Part shown: positions 1 through 10,977 of the stretch, one piece after another
Layout: the number at the start of each line of letters is the position of its first letter
Position numbering within the stretch: the first letter of the stretch is position 1
DNA from: Meira nashicola
Lineage: Eukaryota > Basidiomycota > Exobasidiomycetes > Exobasidiales > Brachybasidiaceae
Reading direction: 5' to 3'
Length of the DNA stretch: 64,000 nucleotides
Assembly (NCBI GenBank): GCA_001600355.1
Contig: BCJU01000001.1
Coordinates: 5,890,013-5,954,012 of the forward strand
Translations under genes and position numbers: made by a program
The notes under the pieces: model-generated
Told to the model about the DNA's origin: nothing
The model's input: the letters and a program-made list of their open reading frames with translations, nothing else
The model's database searches: none

Positions 1-2
1 AG

Positions 3-663
3 CAGTTTCTCGCGCAAAGACAGCATCATCGTGCTTCACGATGGGCTGCTAGCATCTTTCCTGGAGGCGGATGGGAGGAATACATGACAGATGTTGTTCC
101 GGTCCGAGAAACACATATTCCTAATAGACTGATTAGTAGAGAAGTGATGATGGCATCAGAAAATTTACCAAATTATCCATCACCTTCTGTTACTCGAATT
201 ACACATACTTCCATTTCAAGTTTGACATTGACTGGAGCAGGTAGTGTTGGACATCATGCGAAATTGAGACCGCTTAGATTACCGCAAGAATAACAAATTC
301 GCAATGTGGTACAAGATGGAATGCAACAAAGTTTGAAGAATAGTAGCATTACCGTTAGTGCTCGTAGACCCGATCAACCTCTACGAAAGATGTGGAGTGT
401 AAATGAATTGGATCAATACACCGTTCATGTGCAAGAATATGATGAAGTTCAACAACAAGTACCTCACGATAAATGAAAGGCAAAAGAAGATTGCATATAC
501 GATGTGGACGAAAAGGGCGAAGATATGAAGGAACAAAGCAGTGTATCTTTCAGTCGTCTATTCTTTAGAGCTCTACGAATCATCTGGATAACATTACCAA
601 AGAAGATTCTATTTCTAGTTGGTCTGTTGTGCACAATTCTTGGCGGATGTGTTCAACCAAGGT
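3..663 (+). pseudogene. ABC transporter remnant (linker and start of second TM domain), possibly Ste6-like
   Basis: Reading the frame through position 3 gives a long protein-like stretch interrupted by an in-frame TAA at 291-293 and a TGA at 474-476. After the second stop the frame runs through a basic segment into a hydrophobic helix (about 540-655) with the pattern RLFFRALRIIW..LPKKILFLVGLLCTILGG, then ends at a TAA. This resembles the junction of linker and second membrane domain in full-length ABCB exporters, notably the fungal a-factor exporter Ste6. No Walker A, signature or Walker B motif lies in the window; the first half would be left of base 1. The downstream part of the second domain is not recognisable, and a minus-strand KH relic overlaps it. 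The ABC identification rests on one helix and its context, so it is tentative. Confidence 0.42.
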
Positions 664-829
664 AAAGCAAAAGATAAACGGCAGAGTGTCTCCCAAACAG
701 AAAACGAGCGATGCATAGGTATGCGAATGAAAGGTATTGACATGCCCGTCTTTTGTTCTTNATTTGAAACACCCTGCCAGGCGAAAGAAGCAATCGCAGA
801 AGAAAAGGTAATAAAGACCCAATCNGCTA

Positions 830-3800
830 TCAATTGGATGGAGGNTGGAANTGTAATTGTTCAAGCNAGCGTAAAACTTCATCTGCTGTCTCTGGACCAG
901 GAGCACGTTGCAGAGAAGATGGTGCTAAACGTGAAATACTTGGAGATGGCAAGTGATGATGTTGTTATTGAAATACTTGTTTAGAATTTTCTTGATGCAT
1001 ATTGACATTCATCGTTGGACTATAGAATTGACCATATCCTGGACCTTTTGCGGGAGCATTGCCGTAGGTGGGCGGCAAGGAATGATGAGCTGAATGATGA
1101 TGAGATGGAATTCCACCAACGTGCTGCATTCCACCACCGCCGCCAAGCATGGACGCATTGAACGGGACACCATGTGTACCACTAAAGCTATTACTGCCAC
1201 GCACATGATGGTGATGAGTCGCACTTCCGAAACTACCACTACTACTGCTACCAGTCATTACTCTCTAGGATGACCTGCCGACATTGCTTGTTGAATCACT
1301 TGTTGTGCGGCTAGAGCTCCAATGTCAAGACTTTGTGCACGATGAGAATACGCTCTAGATTTACGTAATGTATTCACTCTATCTTCAAAGCCCATCGCAT
1401 CTCCATACATTGCTCTACCAACATCATCAGAAAAGCGGGTGACATGTTGTGGAAAAGCGATTCCGGCAGAGGATGGTGTCGATGGTTGGGTATGAGAAGT
1501 AGCATTCGAAGACAAGAAAGATGGTCCTGGCGGTTGATTTGTTCGAATTTGACAGGTCGTAGGGGATCCCCATACCTCACTACCACCGAAAGCAGCGCTA
1601 GTACGTAATGCATCTTGGTATGGGCTCGAGTACATTGTTGACTTGGGCATCACGCCAGAAGTGGATAATGGCACTTCTTGTTGTTGTAATTGTTGTTGTT
1701 GTTGCATTTGCATTTGTTGACGATTGTAGCGTGCAGAAGGGTCGGTCTGAAACGAGTCTGTTGATTCGGCAGCTTGTGGTACGGAGATGAGCTTATTAGC
1801 GAAATGATGAAAACTTGATGCGAATGAGTCGGCTCGGTTCCTTTCAGCAGCGCGGTAAAATTTGAATATTACGGCCGATCAAAAAGTCCTCCAAAGCATC
1901 CTTTGCTGCAGGTAAGAAATCTACACTACTCCTATTCAATCGAAGCTTGAAGACAATGTCACTTGCTGGAGGTGTAGTCCTACCCTGAACAGGAGCAGTT
2001 GGTGATGCATTTGATTGATTGGACATCGGAACAATGTTGACATTCAAATCACGTTTGACACGTTCGACAAGGGCGACAAATTCATGCGACTCCAACACTC
2101 TTGTCATTTCCACCGATTCTGGCGCACGAAATTCTGCCTCAAATGGAACATGATCCAAGAGCATCTGAGCAGCAATATGAATCTGTGATTCAGGTCCAAA
2201 GATTGACACCAAATCGTTTGCAGATTCCGGTGGAGGGAATCGAATCAAGCAGCCAAGCTTGTTTTCAATGTCATGAATGAAGATGCCCTTCTCGCCTAGT
2301 AACGTTCGATGGTACCTACGTGCAATCGGAACGGTTTCANAAACAAAGTCNTTATCCTTTGGACTGACCAATTCTGTTACTGCCATCTTAAGGTTTTCGA
2401 GGTTGACTGCATTTTTAGCTGGTGTACGTGCGATCACGTTGTCCTCAGCATCAAGGAAAGGGTACGTTTCAATGTCCAAATCTTGTTTCGAGTAGAANTT
2501 CACATAGACTCCNAACTTCTTCATAGTCTTTTGAATATTCTTTCCNCCNACGCCNATAATACGCTTATGATAATTTTCTGGAATGTGAAAAGACATTTCT
2601 GCTGGCAATTCTTCCAACAACAACGACAAGCCCGAGACCGTGCCAGCACGATCATTACTGGAAACGTCAATAAGAAAGTTGAAATGATCACTCCTTGCTT
2701 CATAATCTTGTTGATTTTACCGTTCTTTTTGCCGCTGATAAAATCTCTGTGCTCGTTAGCCAATTCAATTTGGAATCGAATCTCCAAATTGAACGCGTTT
2801 TCAAAAGATCTGACTCAAGCAAAAGTGATGAAAAACTGACAAGCAAGTTGCATGACTGAGCGAATTGTTCTCTCGATACTGACCCTGTTATCACCTGGCT
2901 TGTGATCCCAACATGGGAAAGCCGATAAATGTCGCATTGTCTTGCATGATCGAACGCAAATCCTCTAATCGATCTGTCAACAACCAATCAATCTTTCGAG
3001 GTAAAACGGCTGTGTTTCGCGAAAGGACATTCTTGCTTTTGTGCATTGACACTTGAAAGAACATATCACATTCACCTGTAATAAAGATTGTGTTTTGTCA
3101 AGAGACAATTGAAGGACTTCTATTCGCTGATAAAACACTAGGAAACGGAGTTGCCAATTAAATATTTGTTCCTGTCTCTTCTTGAATCTTTTGGATTACG
3201 CAACCTTTTCTGCCTCCAACGATGTTATAGAAAGATAAACCACTCAATTGATCCAACATCACCATCACCAGAATCTCTGCTTGTTCAACCCCTTCGAAAG
3301 GACCAGCAATGATGATCTCAAATGCGAAGATGACTTCCCACCCTATCAAGGAAGAAGCGGATGGTGGCATGGAGGGAAAGGTATTACGATGAAATAGATC
3401 GCTACTCAAAGAAGTAGAACTACCGTTGGACTGCAACGTACGTAATGTTTCCGTTTCAACTGGTGTGAAGTTGATGAGGCATTGATGTGAATTCATTATC
3501 TCTGAGCTGAGTTTCTGCATTGCTTCCTGCAAATCTTGTGCCCTATAAGGGCTTTGCTGATAAGCAAAGGTGGATAACGAACTAGAAGCACTGTGAGTTG
3601 CACTTCTTGATTCCGATGGTGTCAATCCCGTCTTTCCACTCCCAAAAGCAGCTGCAGTGCGCCTTCATCAATGAGAGCTTTTTTCCAGTTATCGTGCTGC
3701 TTCCAGTTTCTTTCACACTTGGAGGTAACCTGGATCGCATTGAGCCAAATCTGGCAAAAGTGGCTTAGAAGCTTGGTGAGGTCGCCCATCAGTGTTTCAT

Positions 3801-3885
3801 CCAGAACAATCTCTACTTCCGCCATCTTACGTGACCAATAAGCACCAGCACAAGTCAGGACAGGTGAACGTAAGCTTGTCAAAGA
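830..3885 (-). pseudogene. Multi-KH-domain RNA-binding protein relic (Khd4/bicaudal-C-like), broken by stops and frameshifts
   Basis: Protein-like minus-strand coding runs from about 3885 to a TGA at 830-832 but changes frame repeatedly. Three KH cores with GxxG loops are readable: YNIVGGRKGCVIQKIQEETG near 3160-3230, HRDFISGKKNGKINKIMKQ near 2700-2760, and YHKRI.G..GKNIQ near 2550-2590 (with Ns). In-frame stops are TAA 3158-3160, TGA 3098-3100, TGA 2815-2817 and TAA near 963, and homologous-looking sequence continues past each one. Frame changes occur near 3640, 2890, 2705, 1850 and 1258. The C-terminal part is Gln-, His- and Gly-rich. KH proteins of this layout bind mRNA; Khd4 acts in hyphal growth of smut fungi. 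As written the reading frame cannot give a full protein. Either this is a decayed copy or the consensus here is poor. Confidence 0.7.
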
Positions 3886-4065
3886 ACAAGAAGAACGTGA
3901 TGTAAAGCAAATCGTATGCAGCTAACTACAATTATTCCCCAGGCAAATTACGCATTCATCATACCAAATAATGTTCCAAGATATTGTATGTTTCTAGAAT
4001 GAGGTAATTGACAGTCATTTATGGAAAATAATCATTCAAAAGGGTGAAAAGAGTTACATGCATTT
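3886..4065. other. Short spacer between KH relic and oxalate decarboxylase gene
   Basis: About 180 bases without coding signal. Both neighbours read leftward, so this is the 3' flank of the oxalate decarboxylase and the presumed promoter side of the KH relic. I see no clear TATA box. Confidence 0.5.
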
Positions 4066-5486
4066 TCAGTTACGAGAAGCAATAATTTGTTGTTTCTCTT
4101 TACGTAATTGCTTAACAAGGTCGATACTGACGTTCAATTGTTGAGCAACATAACCTGGCGGATTCAATGCTAACCATTGGTTGAGGGTGAATTCGTTGAA
4201 TGTGACTGACGATCAATAAATTCCAAAGGTTCATTTCCAGTATTTTGAATATAATGTCCGAAGTTGGTTGTAAAAACCCAAGAATCTCCAGCTTGAACGT
4301 CAAATGTACGTGCTTTTGCATTGCCCGAAAATGCTGTTGCTCTTCCTTGTCCTTTAATTACGTATCCCCATTCAACGTTAGAATGCCAATGTAGTTCACG
4401 TAATGCTCCTGGTTCTACATGAACGATTGCAGAAGCCAAAGTTCTACTAGCATTGAAAGTTTTATGATCAACAATTTTCACCCATCCGCCTCCACCTGGT
4501 GCTTTGGTTGGTTCAACTTTGCTCAAATGGTATGCAAATGGAGTGGTAGTACCTCCAGCAGGGTTCTCGCCAATTGATTCGCGTGCTTCTTCGAGTGAAG
4601 TCCATGATTCATTTGTACCTTGAACCATATAAGGATCAGGAGTAGGAATTTGATCGAATACGGATTGATTCCAACCAAGATTTTCAGCAAGAACTTCTTT
4701 GGGCGTATGTGCGATCCAATCATCAACCATAAAAGTTGTTCCATCAGCATCAAAATCACCATCATCAAAGACAAGCAAGAATGAAGCACCGCCTGGACCT
4801 GCTTGTAGCGTATGCGGCACGCCAGAAGGGAACGCCCAAAGATCACCTGCATTAACATCTTCGATATAATTTCCGCCATCTTGGTCAATACCTGTCAAAC
4901 GAATCGTTCCATTGAATACGAACGCCCATTCAGCCACACGGTGCCAATGCAATTCACGAAATGCAAAAGGAGCAAGTACCAATTCGGCTGCTGAAACTTC
5001 TTTAGATGATGGTAAATCAGTAACCGTTTGTTCACGGACCCAACCACCTTTGAGTAATCGTGTATGTGAGAGTGAAAAAGACCATTTTGAATTTGGCAAA
5101 TTACCTTGATCGGTTGAAGGTGGATGAAGATAATCTAAGTTTTGCTTATCGATTGGAGTGTTTGATTCGTGTAAAAAGTGATAACCTTTATCGCCTGAAA
5201 TTGGTTCAACGGCTTGATTACCCGTGCTTGGGTTGTTTCCTGAAGAAGAATTAGATGCAAATACACGCATTGTATCCTTCTTTTCGAATCCGATTTGACG
5301 TAAATGTTTTGCTACTCTTTTATGAATTGCACTCTCTTGCGCATCTTTTTCGGGAATTGGAACATTTTGTTCAGGTTCCAAAATTGCACGTTTTGCATAA
5401 GGTGCTTTATGGATAGGTACAACGATCGCATTAGCCACTACACTTAAGGCCAAAGTGACCAAAATTGTAGTTGGAAGAAGACGCAT
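4066..5486 (-). CDS. Oxalate decarboxylase (secreted bicupin), apparent frameshift near the 3' end
   Basis: Converts oxalate to formate and CO2, or at least belongs to that Mn-dependent bicupin family. Residues 1-20 form a signal peptide (hydrophobic core, ending VVANA), followed by a dibasic YAKR site. Cupin 1 has ELHWHRVAEWAF with a later PSGVPHTL histidine; cupin 2 has ELHWHSNVEWGYV with a later TNFGHYIQN histidine, so both His/His/Glu/His metal sites are present. The open frame runs 5486 to 4170 (438 codons) but ends in a tail unlike the family (after LEFID). In another frame, from about 4205 to a TGA at 4066-4068, lies the expected family C terminus containing FTLNQWLALNPPGYVA. No plausible intron joins them; one lost base (or equivalent) near 4205-4212 would. 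The C-terminal break is either a sequencing indel or a recent mutation. Oxalate degradation is common in plant- and wood-associated basidiomycetes. Confidence 0.9.
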
Positions 5487-6168
5487 TTTTGCAAGAAAAA
5501 GAAAAATGTAGTTGGTGGAAGAATCTGAAGGAAATCATTCTTTTTGATCACCTATTATATATCATTCCCGCTCAAAACCCCCTCCTCTCCGTGTTTGATA
5601 TTTGTTCATCGGACTTAAACTTCCTTTGCCCAAATTAACAGTCTAAAAAGTCAAATTCGCAATTACAAGAAGTTTACTCCACAAAAAAAAAACCAGGGAT
5701 TCATGCGTATACCGCCGGCGTCTGGCACAGGAGCACAAAACGCGTGTATTCTTGTTTTGTTTGTTCACATGCAGACAGAGCACGTATGATTATGCATAGA
5801 AGGCCGTCTTACGTGCGAATGTAGGTCGATGACAGAATGCATTTCCGCACAAAAAATCAAAGACCGGCAGGTGGCTAAGGGTTGAGTGATTTACGCAAAA
5901 GGATTAACAAATTTTACTGTTTCTCTCTTTTAATTGAAAGTTATATAGTAGTACAATTTTGTGAAAGAAACAGCCATGGTGGCGCAGTGGAGGATCAGGG
6001 TTAATCTAGTGGAGATCATCTTCGGTGTCCGGGGCCGAAAAGATTTACCAGTATTCTTTTTCGCGTCATTTCCGAAACGAGAGAAAAACCCTATAAACCC
6101 GATCACATTTTGAAATAATACATCAGGATAGTACAACAATTGAATCGATCACCAAGATGCTTTTTTTT
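5487..6168. other. Intergenic, promoter side of oxalate decarboxylase
   Basis: No gene seen in about 680 bases. A TATATAT stretch lies near 5555, about 70 bases before the oxalate decarboxylase start on the minus strand, and may be its TATA box. Homopolymer A and T tracts occur near 5682 and 6161. Confidence 0.5.
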
Positions 6169-7021
6169 TCACTTCTTACGCCAAATCATAACTTCTTGAC
6201 GACCTTTTTGATGTTCTGACAAATTGGGTGGTATACCTTCATATTCAAGCGTGAATTGAGATTGCAATAATTCTTTATACTTTTCCTTACTAACGATAAA
6301 TGGCGGTCCAACATCCGGTCCAGGAGCAGATTCTTGTGAATTTGTAGGCCATAAAGGATAAACTACACAAAACAACAAACCTCCTTGTTTAAGAGCAGCA
6401 GCATGGGATTGAGCCCATCGATTATGCAAAGAGTGTGGTAAAGCACAAAAGAAGCTGTTGAAAAAATGAAAAAGTCAATACGATATGAGTCAGACTATTC
6501 TTTCCTAAAAACACTCACGTATAATCGTACACTAAATCCGCTCCTTGCAATAACTCATTTTTGTGTGGACCAGATTCCGCTTCTGGGTCAAGATAATCAG
6601 CTACAATAATTTGAGCATGTTTTGATATAGCATCTTTTTCACTCCCTTGGGCTTGTTCTTGCGTTTGTCGAACATACTCTTGTGCTCTTTGAACAGCTGT
6701 CCTACTAATGTCAATTCCAATAGCATTTATTCCTCTTTGTGTTGCAAAATAAACTACATCTTGACCACGTCCACAACCTGGTATGAGTACTTTGCCATTA
6801 TGTTTTGGTATCAGTGTACTTAATTCGCTATCTTGCTCGCATGCCCATCGTAATGAAGGTTGAACTTCAACTCCCAACATTGTCTCCCAAGGAGTTAAAC
6901 CTTGTTTCCATGCTAAATCCCAACCTGGTTGATTACCATGTTCGCCCAATAATCCTCTTACTTGTTTAATTGATTGTTGAAATTGTACCTTTCTCTCTTC
7001 GTAGTCATTTTGTGAAGACAT
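6169..7021 (-). CDS. Thiol/thiopurine S-methyltransferase-like enzyme (TPMT superfamily)
   Basis: SAM-dependent methyltransferase, predicted 262 residues from two exons. Exon 1 is 7021-6519 and exon 2 is 6454-6169; the 64-base intron has GTGAGT at its donor and TTCAACAG at its acceptor and restores the family motif DYTFFCALP across the junction. The SAM-binding motif is VLIPGCGRGQDVVYFA followed by the acidic GIDIS turn. The N-terminal PGWDLAWKQGLTPWE segment is also typical of the family. Members methylate thiols, halides or thiocyanate with SAM; the substrate here cannot be told. I start at 7021 because the upstream in-frame extension has no homology-like sequence. It is transcribed divergently from the hydrolase gene at 7389. 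Confidence 0.88.
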
Positions 7022-7388
7022 GATTAAGATGGAACACGTGCTTGATCTCCACAACAACACTTTCCCTTACAAGATGATGGATGAATGAATGAATGCTAGC
7101 TAGCTCCGATCTTGAAACCGGAACGCGTACCTGCACCATTCCGAGACTTTAAGAAGATCCGGCAATCGAGAATAAAAGGTCCATGCACGCTTTGTTACAC
7201 ACTGGCATGGCGCCGAAAAAAGCTTAAAAATATTAATCATTTTCCCCGCATTTACTAACGGATTCATTCTGAGCTTCATATCTCTTGTTCGAATTGTGGG
7301 GAAATCCGCCCTTTCTTAAAGAAGATTGGGGTTAGATACTTTTCTCTCTTCCTACCATCATCAATTCATTAGCAAGAATATTATTAAG
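7022..7388. promoter_or_regulatory. Shared divergent promoter of methyltransferase and hydrolase genes
   Basis: The two flanking genes point away from each other across 367 bases, so regulatory sites are probably shared. I see a short GAATGAATGAATG repeat near 7082-7094 and AT-rich sequence near 7210-7230, but no motif I can name. Confidence 0.45.
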
Positions 7389-8792
7389 ATGGCTAAAATC
7401 GAACAATTTCAAGCTTTTCTCGATAAACATGTCGAACAAGGAACTGCACCTGGTTTGCAAGGGGTAGTGTTTAATCGTGATGGAATCGTATTTAGTGGTG
7501 TTAGTGGTTTACGATCCGTTGGAAAAGAAGGAGAAACACCTCAACCCATGACGCAAAAAACACTTCATTGGATCGCATCTTGTTCTAAAATTGTTATCTC
7601 AATTATGCTCTTTCGTGTTTTAGAGCAAGGTTACGGAAAGGAAAAAGGTATAACTTTGAACTCTCTTGATGATCATGAAGCTTTAATTAAAATTTTACCT
7701 GAATTCAAGCATGGAAGTGGTAGTAATGTTACTAAAATTATTACAGGCTTTAGTGATGAGAAAGATGAAGAAGGTAAACGAAAGCCAATCTTAATTCCGA
7801 GCAAAAACAAAGTTACATTACGTCAATTACTCACTCATTCTTCCGGTTTAGCATATTATTGGAATCATCCTTTAATGAAAGAATGGTATGAACCTTCAGA
7901 TGGTTCAACTCCAAATGGAATCTTAGCTTTTGCTTCTGGAAGGATTGCAGATTTTGAAGTTCCATTAGTATGTGAAGGAAATCAACATTATGAATATGGT
8001 CCAAATACGGATTGGTTAGGTCAATTTATTGAAAGATTAACGGGTAAAAATCTACGTTCAGCATTAATTGAACTTATCACAAAACCACTCGGAATTTCAA
8101 ACGATATAATGGACGTTATGATCTCTAAACTTTTACAAGCAAATGGTGATAAATTTGAACATGCAATGCCTGTAGTTCGTTTACCTCCAAGCCAAGATGG
8201 TGAAAGAAGCAAAAATGAAGGAGTTGCAAAAGTAAAACCACCAAAAGGAGCATTCTTACAAGTTGATTTACCTCTTTATGAACCAGCCGAAGAAGAAGCA
8301 CCTGCTGGATTTGCACATTTTGCCAGTGCACCTATTCATACAAATTTGGAAACATTTGCAAAAATCTTACAAGCATCATTGATAAAAGATGAAAGATTGT
8401 TAAGCAAATCTACTTGGGATTTAATTCAAAAAGATGATATTACACCAAGAGGAGTGATTGTTAAAGAGACAAATATGTCAACGTATATGTTAAATTTAAG
8501 TAATGAAATCAAACAATATTTTGATGTCGATCACAATAAATATATCAAAGATGGTGCAGATATTTCTGCTGGTCAAAGTATGTTACAAACATATGTTGCA
8601 AGAGTGGAGACTAATTCTGGTTTATCGATCGGATCTTACAGTTGGGCAGGTTTAGGAAATACGTATTATTTCGTTGATCCTATCAAAGGTGTTGGTGGTG
8701 TATTTGGAACGCAACTTTTACCATTCTACGATTCTCAAATGATTCAAGCAAGATATGAATGGGAAAAGTTGATTACCTCAAATGTTGCTTAA
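7389..8792 (+). CDS. Serine beta-lactamase-like hydrolase/transesterase (class C/EstB/LovD type)
   Basis: Intronless, 467 residues. The nucleophile motif SxxK is S64-C-S-K67 within WIASCSKIV. The second motif region reads YEYGPNTDWLGQFIERLTG, corresponding to the Tyr-centred YxN region of the family. The third, KTG-like site is probably the GSYSWAGLGNTYYF segment near the C terminus. The segment LRQLLTHSSGL is a hallmark of this family. No signal peptide is visible, suggesting a cytosolic esterase or acyltransferase rather than an antibiotic-degrading lactamase. Some fungal relatives (LovD) work in polyketide pathways, but no polyketide synthase is nearby. I use the ATG at 7389; upstream in-frame codons lack an ATG start. 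Confidence 0.88.
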   Translation: MAKIEQFQAFLDKHVEQGTAPGLQGVVFNRDGIVFSGVSGLRSVGKEGETPQPMTQKTLHWIASCSKIVISIMLFRVLEQGYGKEKGITLNSLDDHEALIKILPEFKHGSGSNVTKIITGFSDEKDEEGKRKPILIPSKNKVTLRQLLTHSSGLAYYWNHPLMKEWYEPSDGSTPNGILAFASGRIADFEVPLVCEGNQHYEYGPNTDWLGQFIERLTGKNLRSALIELITKPLGISNDIMDVMISKLLQANGDKFEHAMPVVRLPPSQDGERSKNEGVAKVKPPKGAFLQVDLPLYEPAEEEAPAGFAHFASAPIHTNLETFAKILQASLIKDERLLSKSTWDLIQKDDITPRGVIVKETNMSTYMLNLSNEIKQYFDVDHNKYIKDGADISAGQSMLQTYVARVETNSGLSIGSYSWAGLGNTYYFVDPIKGVGGVFGTQLLPFYDSQMIQARYEWEKLITSNVA

Positions 8793-8926
8793 GTGGTTTT
8801 AGTGCTAATTGTTGCTTGTTTTCTTATGACTGAATGAGATGCATAAATTTGAAATATAGAGTATATACATGTACCCTTTCTCGCCAGCAAGAAAAGAGTT
8901 TGAAAATATCTTTTTTTTTGTTAAGC

Positions 8927-10667
8927 CTACAAACGATACCATTCAGCAAAAAATGCAGAAAGTACACCCAAACCACCAAAACAAGCCGAAGCAATAAAGA
9001 CATCATTCAACGTTACTCGATATGCTTGAACGATCAATGGACGAATTGCCTGAATGGGAGAGAGAATAATTAGCAAAAGTGTGAGAAAGTGTTTTTTTAA
9101 TTCTTGTCATACTCACTTCAGGCACTTGAGTCCAAATTGAATGTGCATTATGGGTAACGAGAACGAGTAAATCTTTATCTAAATTTGGAACTTGTTTTGA
9201 AAGTTGAAAGATCATTGCATTTCCAAAAATACAAGAACCAATTGCTGCACCTAAGAAACGCCCAAGATTATTAGAAAAGATGACTAAACCTGTTGCTGCA
9301 CCAATTAAATCTGCATCATCTTTATATTGAATTTGTGCAAGGATGACGACAGATTGAGAAATGATACCCGTTCCGATTCCTGTAAGAACAGAAAGACCAA
9401 CTGGAAATGCTATTGGCGTTTTTGAATTTGAAGTACTCATCATAAAACTTGCAATTGTAGTTAAAAAAGGTCCCAAGACTAATAAAGGCCAAGCTAAATT
9501 TGTTCTGATAACGATTTCACCTGCAATCATTAAAGAGGCCGTTTGTGCAATAATCAAAGGTAAAATCATTAAACCTCCGATTGTACCTTCAACATTGTAT
9601 AATGCTCTTAACATTTCTGCTAAAAAGAATAACACGATCGAACAAGATGCAAAAGTACACATTCCAACTGCCAATGCAGAACGCATATTTCTACTTTGTA
9701 AAATTTTAAGTTGAAGCATTGCATATTTGCCAAGAAAATATTCCCAAAGGCCAAATAAGATTGGAAGAATGACGATCATAACGAGTAAAAATATTTGAGA
9801 AGCGCTATTCCAAGGTAATAAACGACCACCTTCTGACATTGTTATAATTATACAAACACCCCAAGCTAAAGTTATTGCAATTCCTAACCAATCACAATGC
9901 AATAATCTATCCAACATTGTCCAATCGTAACCTGTAAAAATTGCTTCGAATCCAAGAGGAGGTCTTGCTTTAATTAAAACTACTATCATGATAAAGCTAA
10001 TCATTCCAAACGGTAAACTGATAAAGAAACACCAACGCCAACTTAAATGTTCAACTAACGTTCCACCAACCGAAGGTCCAACGACAGCAGAAATACCAAA
10101 ACTTAAACCGAAAAAACTTAAAACTTTTGCTCTTGTTTTAAGTTCAAAAGTTTCTGTAACGATTAACATTGCACCATTATAAAGTCCAGCAGCTCCTAAA
10201 CCTGAAATCATTCTACCTGCTAATAAGATTGGAACTGAATTTGCGATACTTGAAATTAAAACACCAATTTCAAATAATAAAATTGCGAATAAAGAAATAT
10301 GTTTTGCTGGAACGAATTGAGACCATTGCAAATAAGCTAAACTGAAACTGATTAAAGTTAAAAAAACTGAATTAACCAACCAAGCCATCTTGTCTAAAGC
10401 ATTAAAATGATCAGCGATTGCGGGAAAAGCAGTTGCCATAATGCATTGATCCAATGAAAAGATGAATAAAGAAAGTGCAATTCCAATCACCATTCCAGTG
10501 AATTTTAACCATGACATTTCTTCTTCTTCTACTTCAATAACATTTTGCTCTTGTTGTTGTTGTTGTAATTCTTCAATCGTTGGTTGTACATTTTGTTCTG
10601 TTTTCAAATCATCAGAAATGATTGTCTTGTGTTTCTCATCTTCAAACATTTCTACAAATTGACTCAT
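8927..10667 (-). CDS. MFS drug:H+ antiporter-type transporter, about 14 TM helices
   Basis: Predicted 557 residues from two exons: 10667-9117 and 9049-8927, with a 67-base intron (donor GTGAGT, branch-like TGCTAAT, acceptor TTCAG). Splicing replaces an odd hydrophilic tail with a hydrophobic last helix (FIASACFGGLGVLSAFFAEW), which supports the intron. Residues 1-50 are cytosolic and contain a Gln run. The following helices carry typical MFS motifs, including LAGRMISGLGAAGLYNGAM after loop 2-3 and GPSVGGTLVEHLSWRWCFFISLPFG (motif C region). The family exports drugs or toxic metabolites across the plasma membrane. The substrate is unknown. No biosynthetic cluster is adjacent. Confidence 0.9.
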
Positions 10668-10977
10668 ATCGATGTGTTGTTATGTGAAAGAAGGGAGAGA
10701 AGATTTATATGCAAAACTGACTCTATTTTATAACAAACAGGGGCGTCTTTAAATCAACACCAAGATAAAGCAACATAAAGAAAGCTGTGTATTGCTATAC
10801 TCATCGGAGAACCCCGCTTTTCGCCAAGCAATACACTTTCTCAATGTGGAAAATAAAGCGGGGCAGTGAACGCCCAAGAAAAGCAATGCCCAACCACCAA
10901 CACACGATTTGTCATCTTTATCTGCCCCTTGATCGTTATGAAGATCGGAGGTGGCTTTAATAGGTATTCAATTGCAA
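10668..10977. promoter_or_regulatory. MFS transporter promoter with two interleaved inverted repeats
   Basis: GTGTATTGCT at 10787-10796 is the exact reverse complement of AGCAATACAC at 10827-10836. CCCCGCTTT at 10812-10820 is the exact reverse complement of AAAGCGGGG at 10855-10863. The two pairs interlock. They lie 120-195 bases before the transporter start and downstream of nothing else coding, so binding sites for dimeric regulators are a reasonable guess. No known factor is assigned. Confidence 0.5.

Noticed and set aside
619..984. 121-codon + strand ORF after the ABC remnant
   Set aside because: It is antisense to the KH relic's C-terminal coding and contains several unresolved bases; no membrane helices as expected for an ABC continuation.
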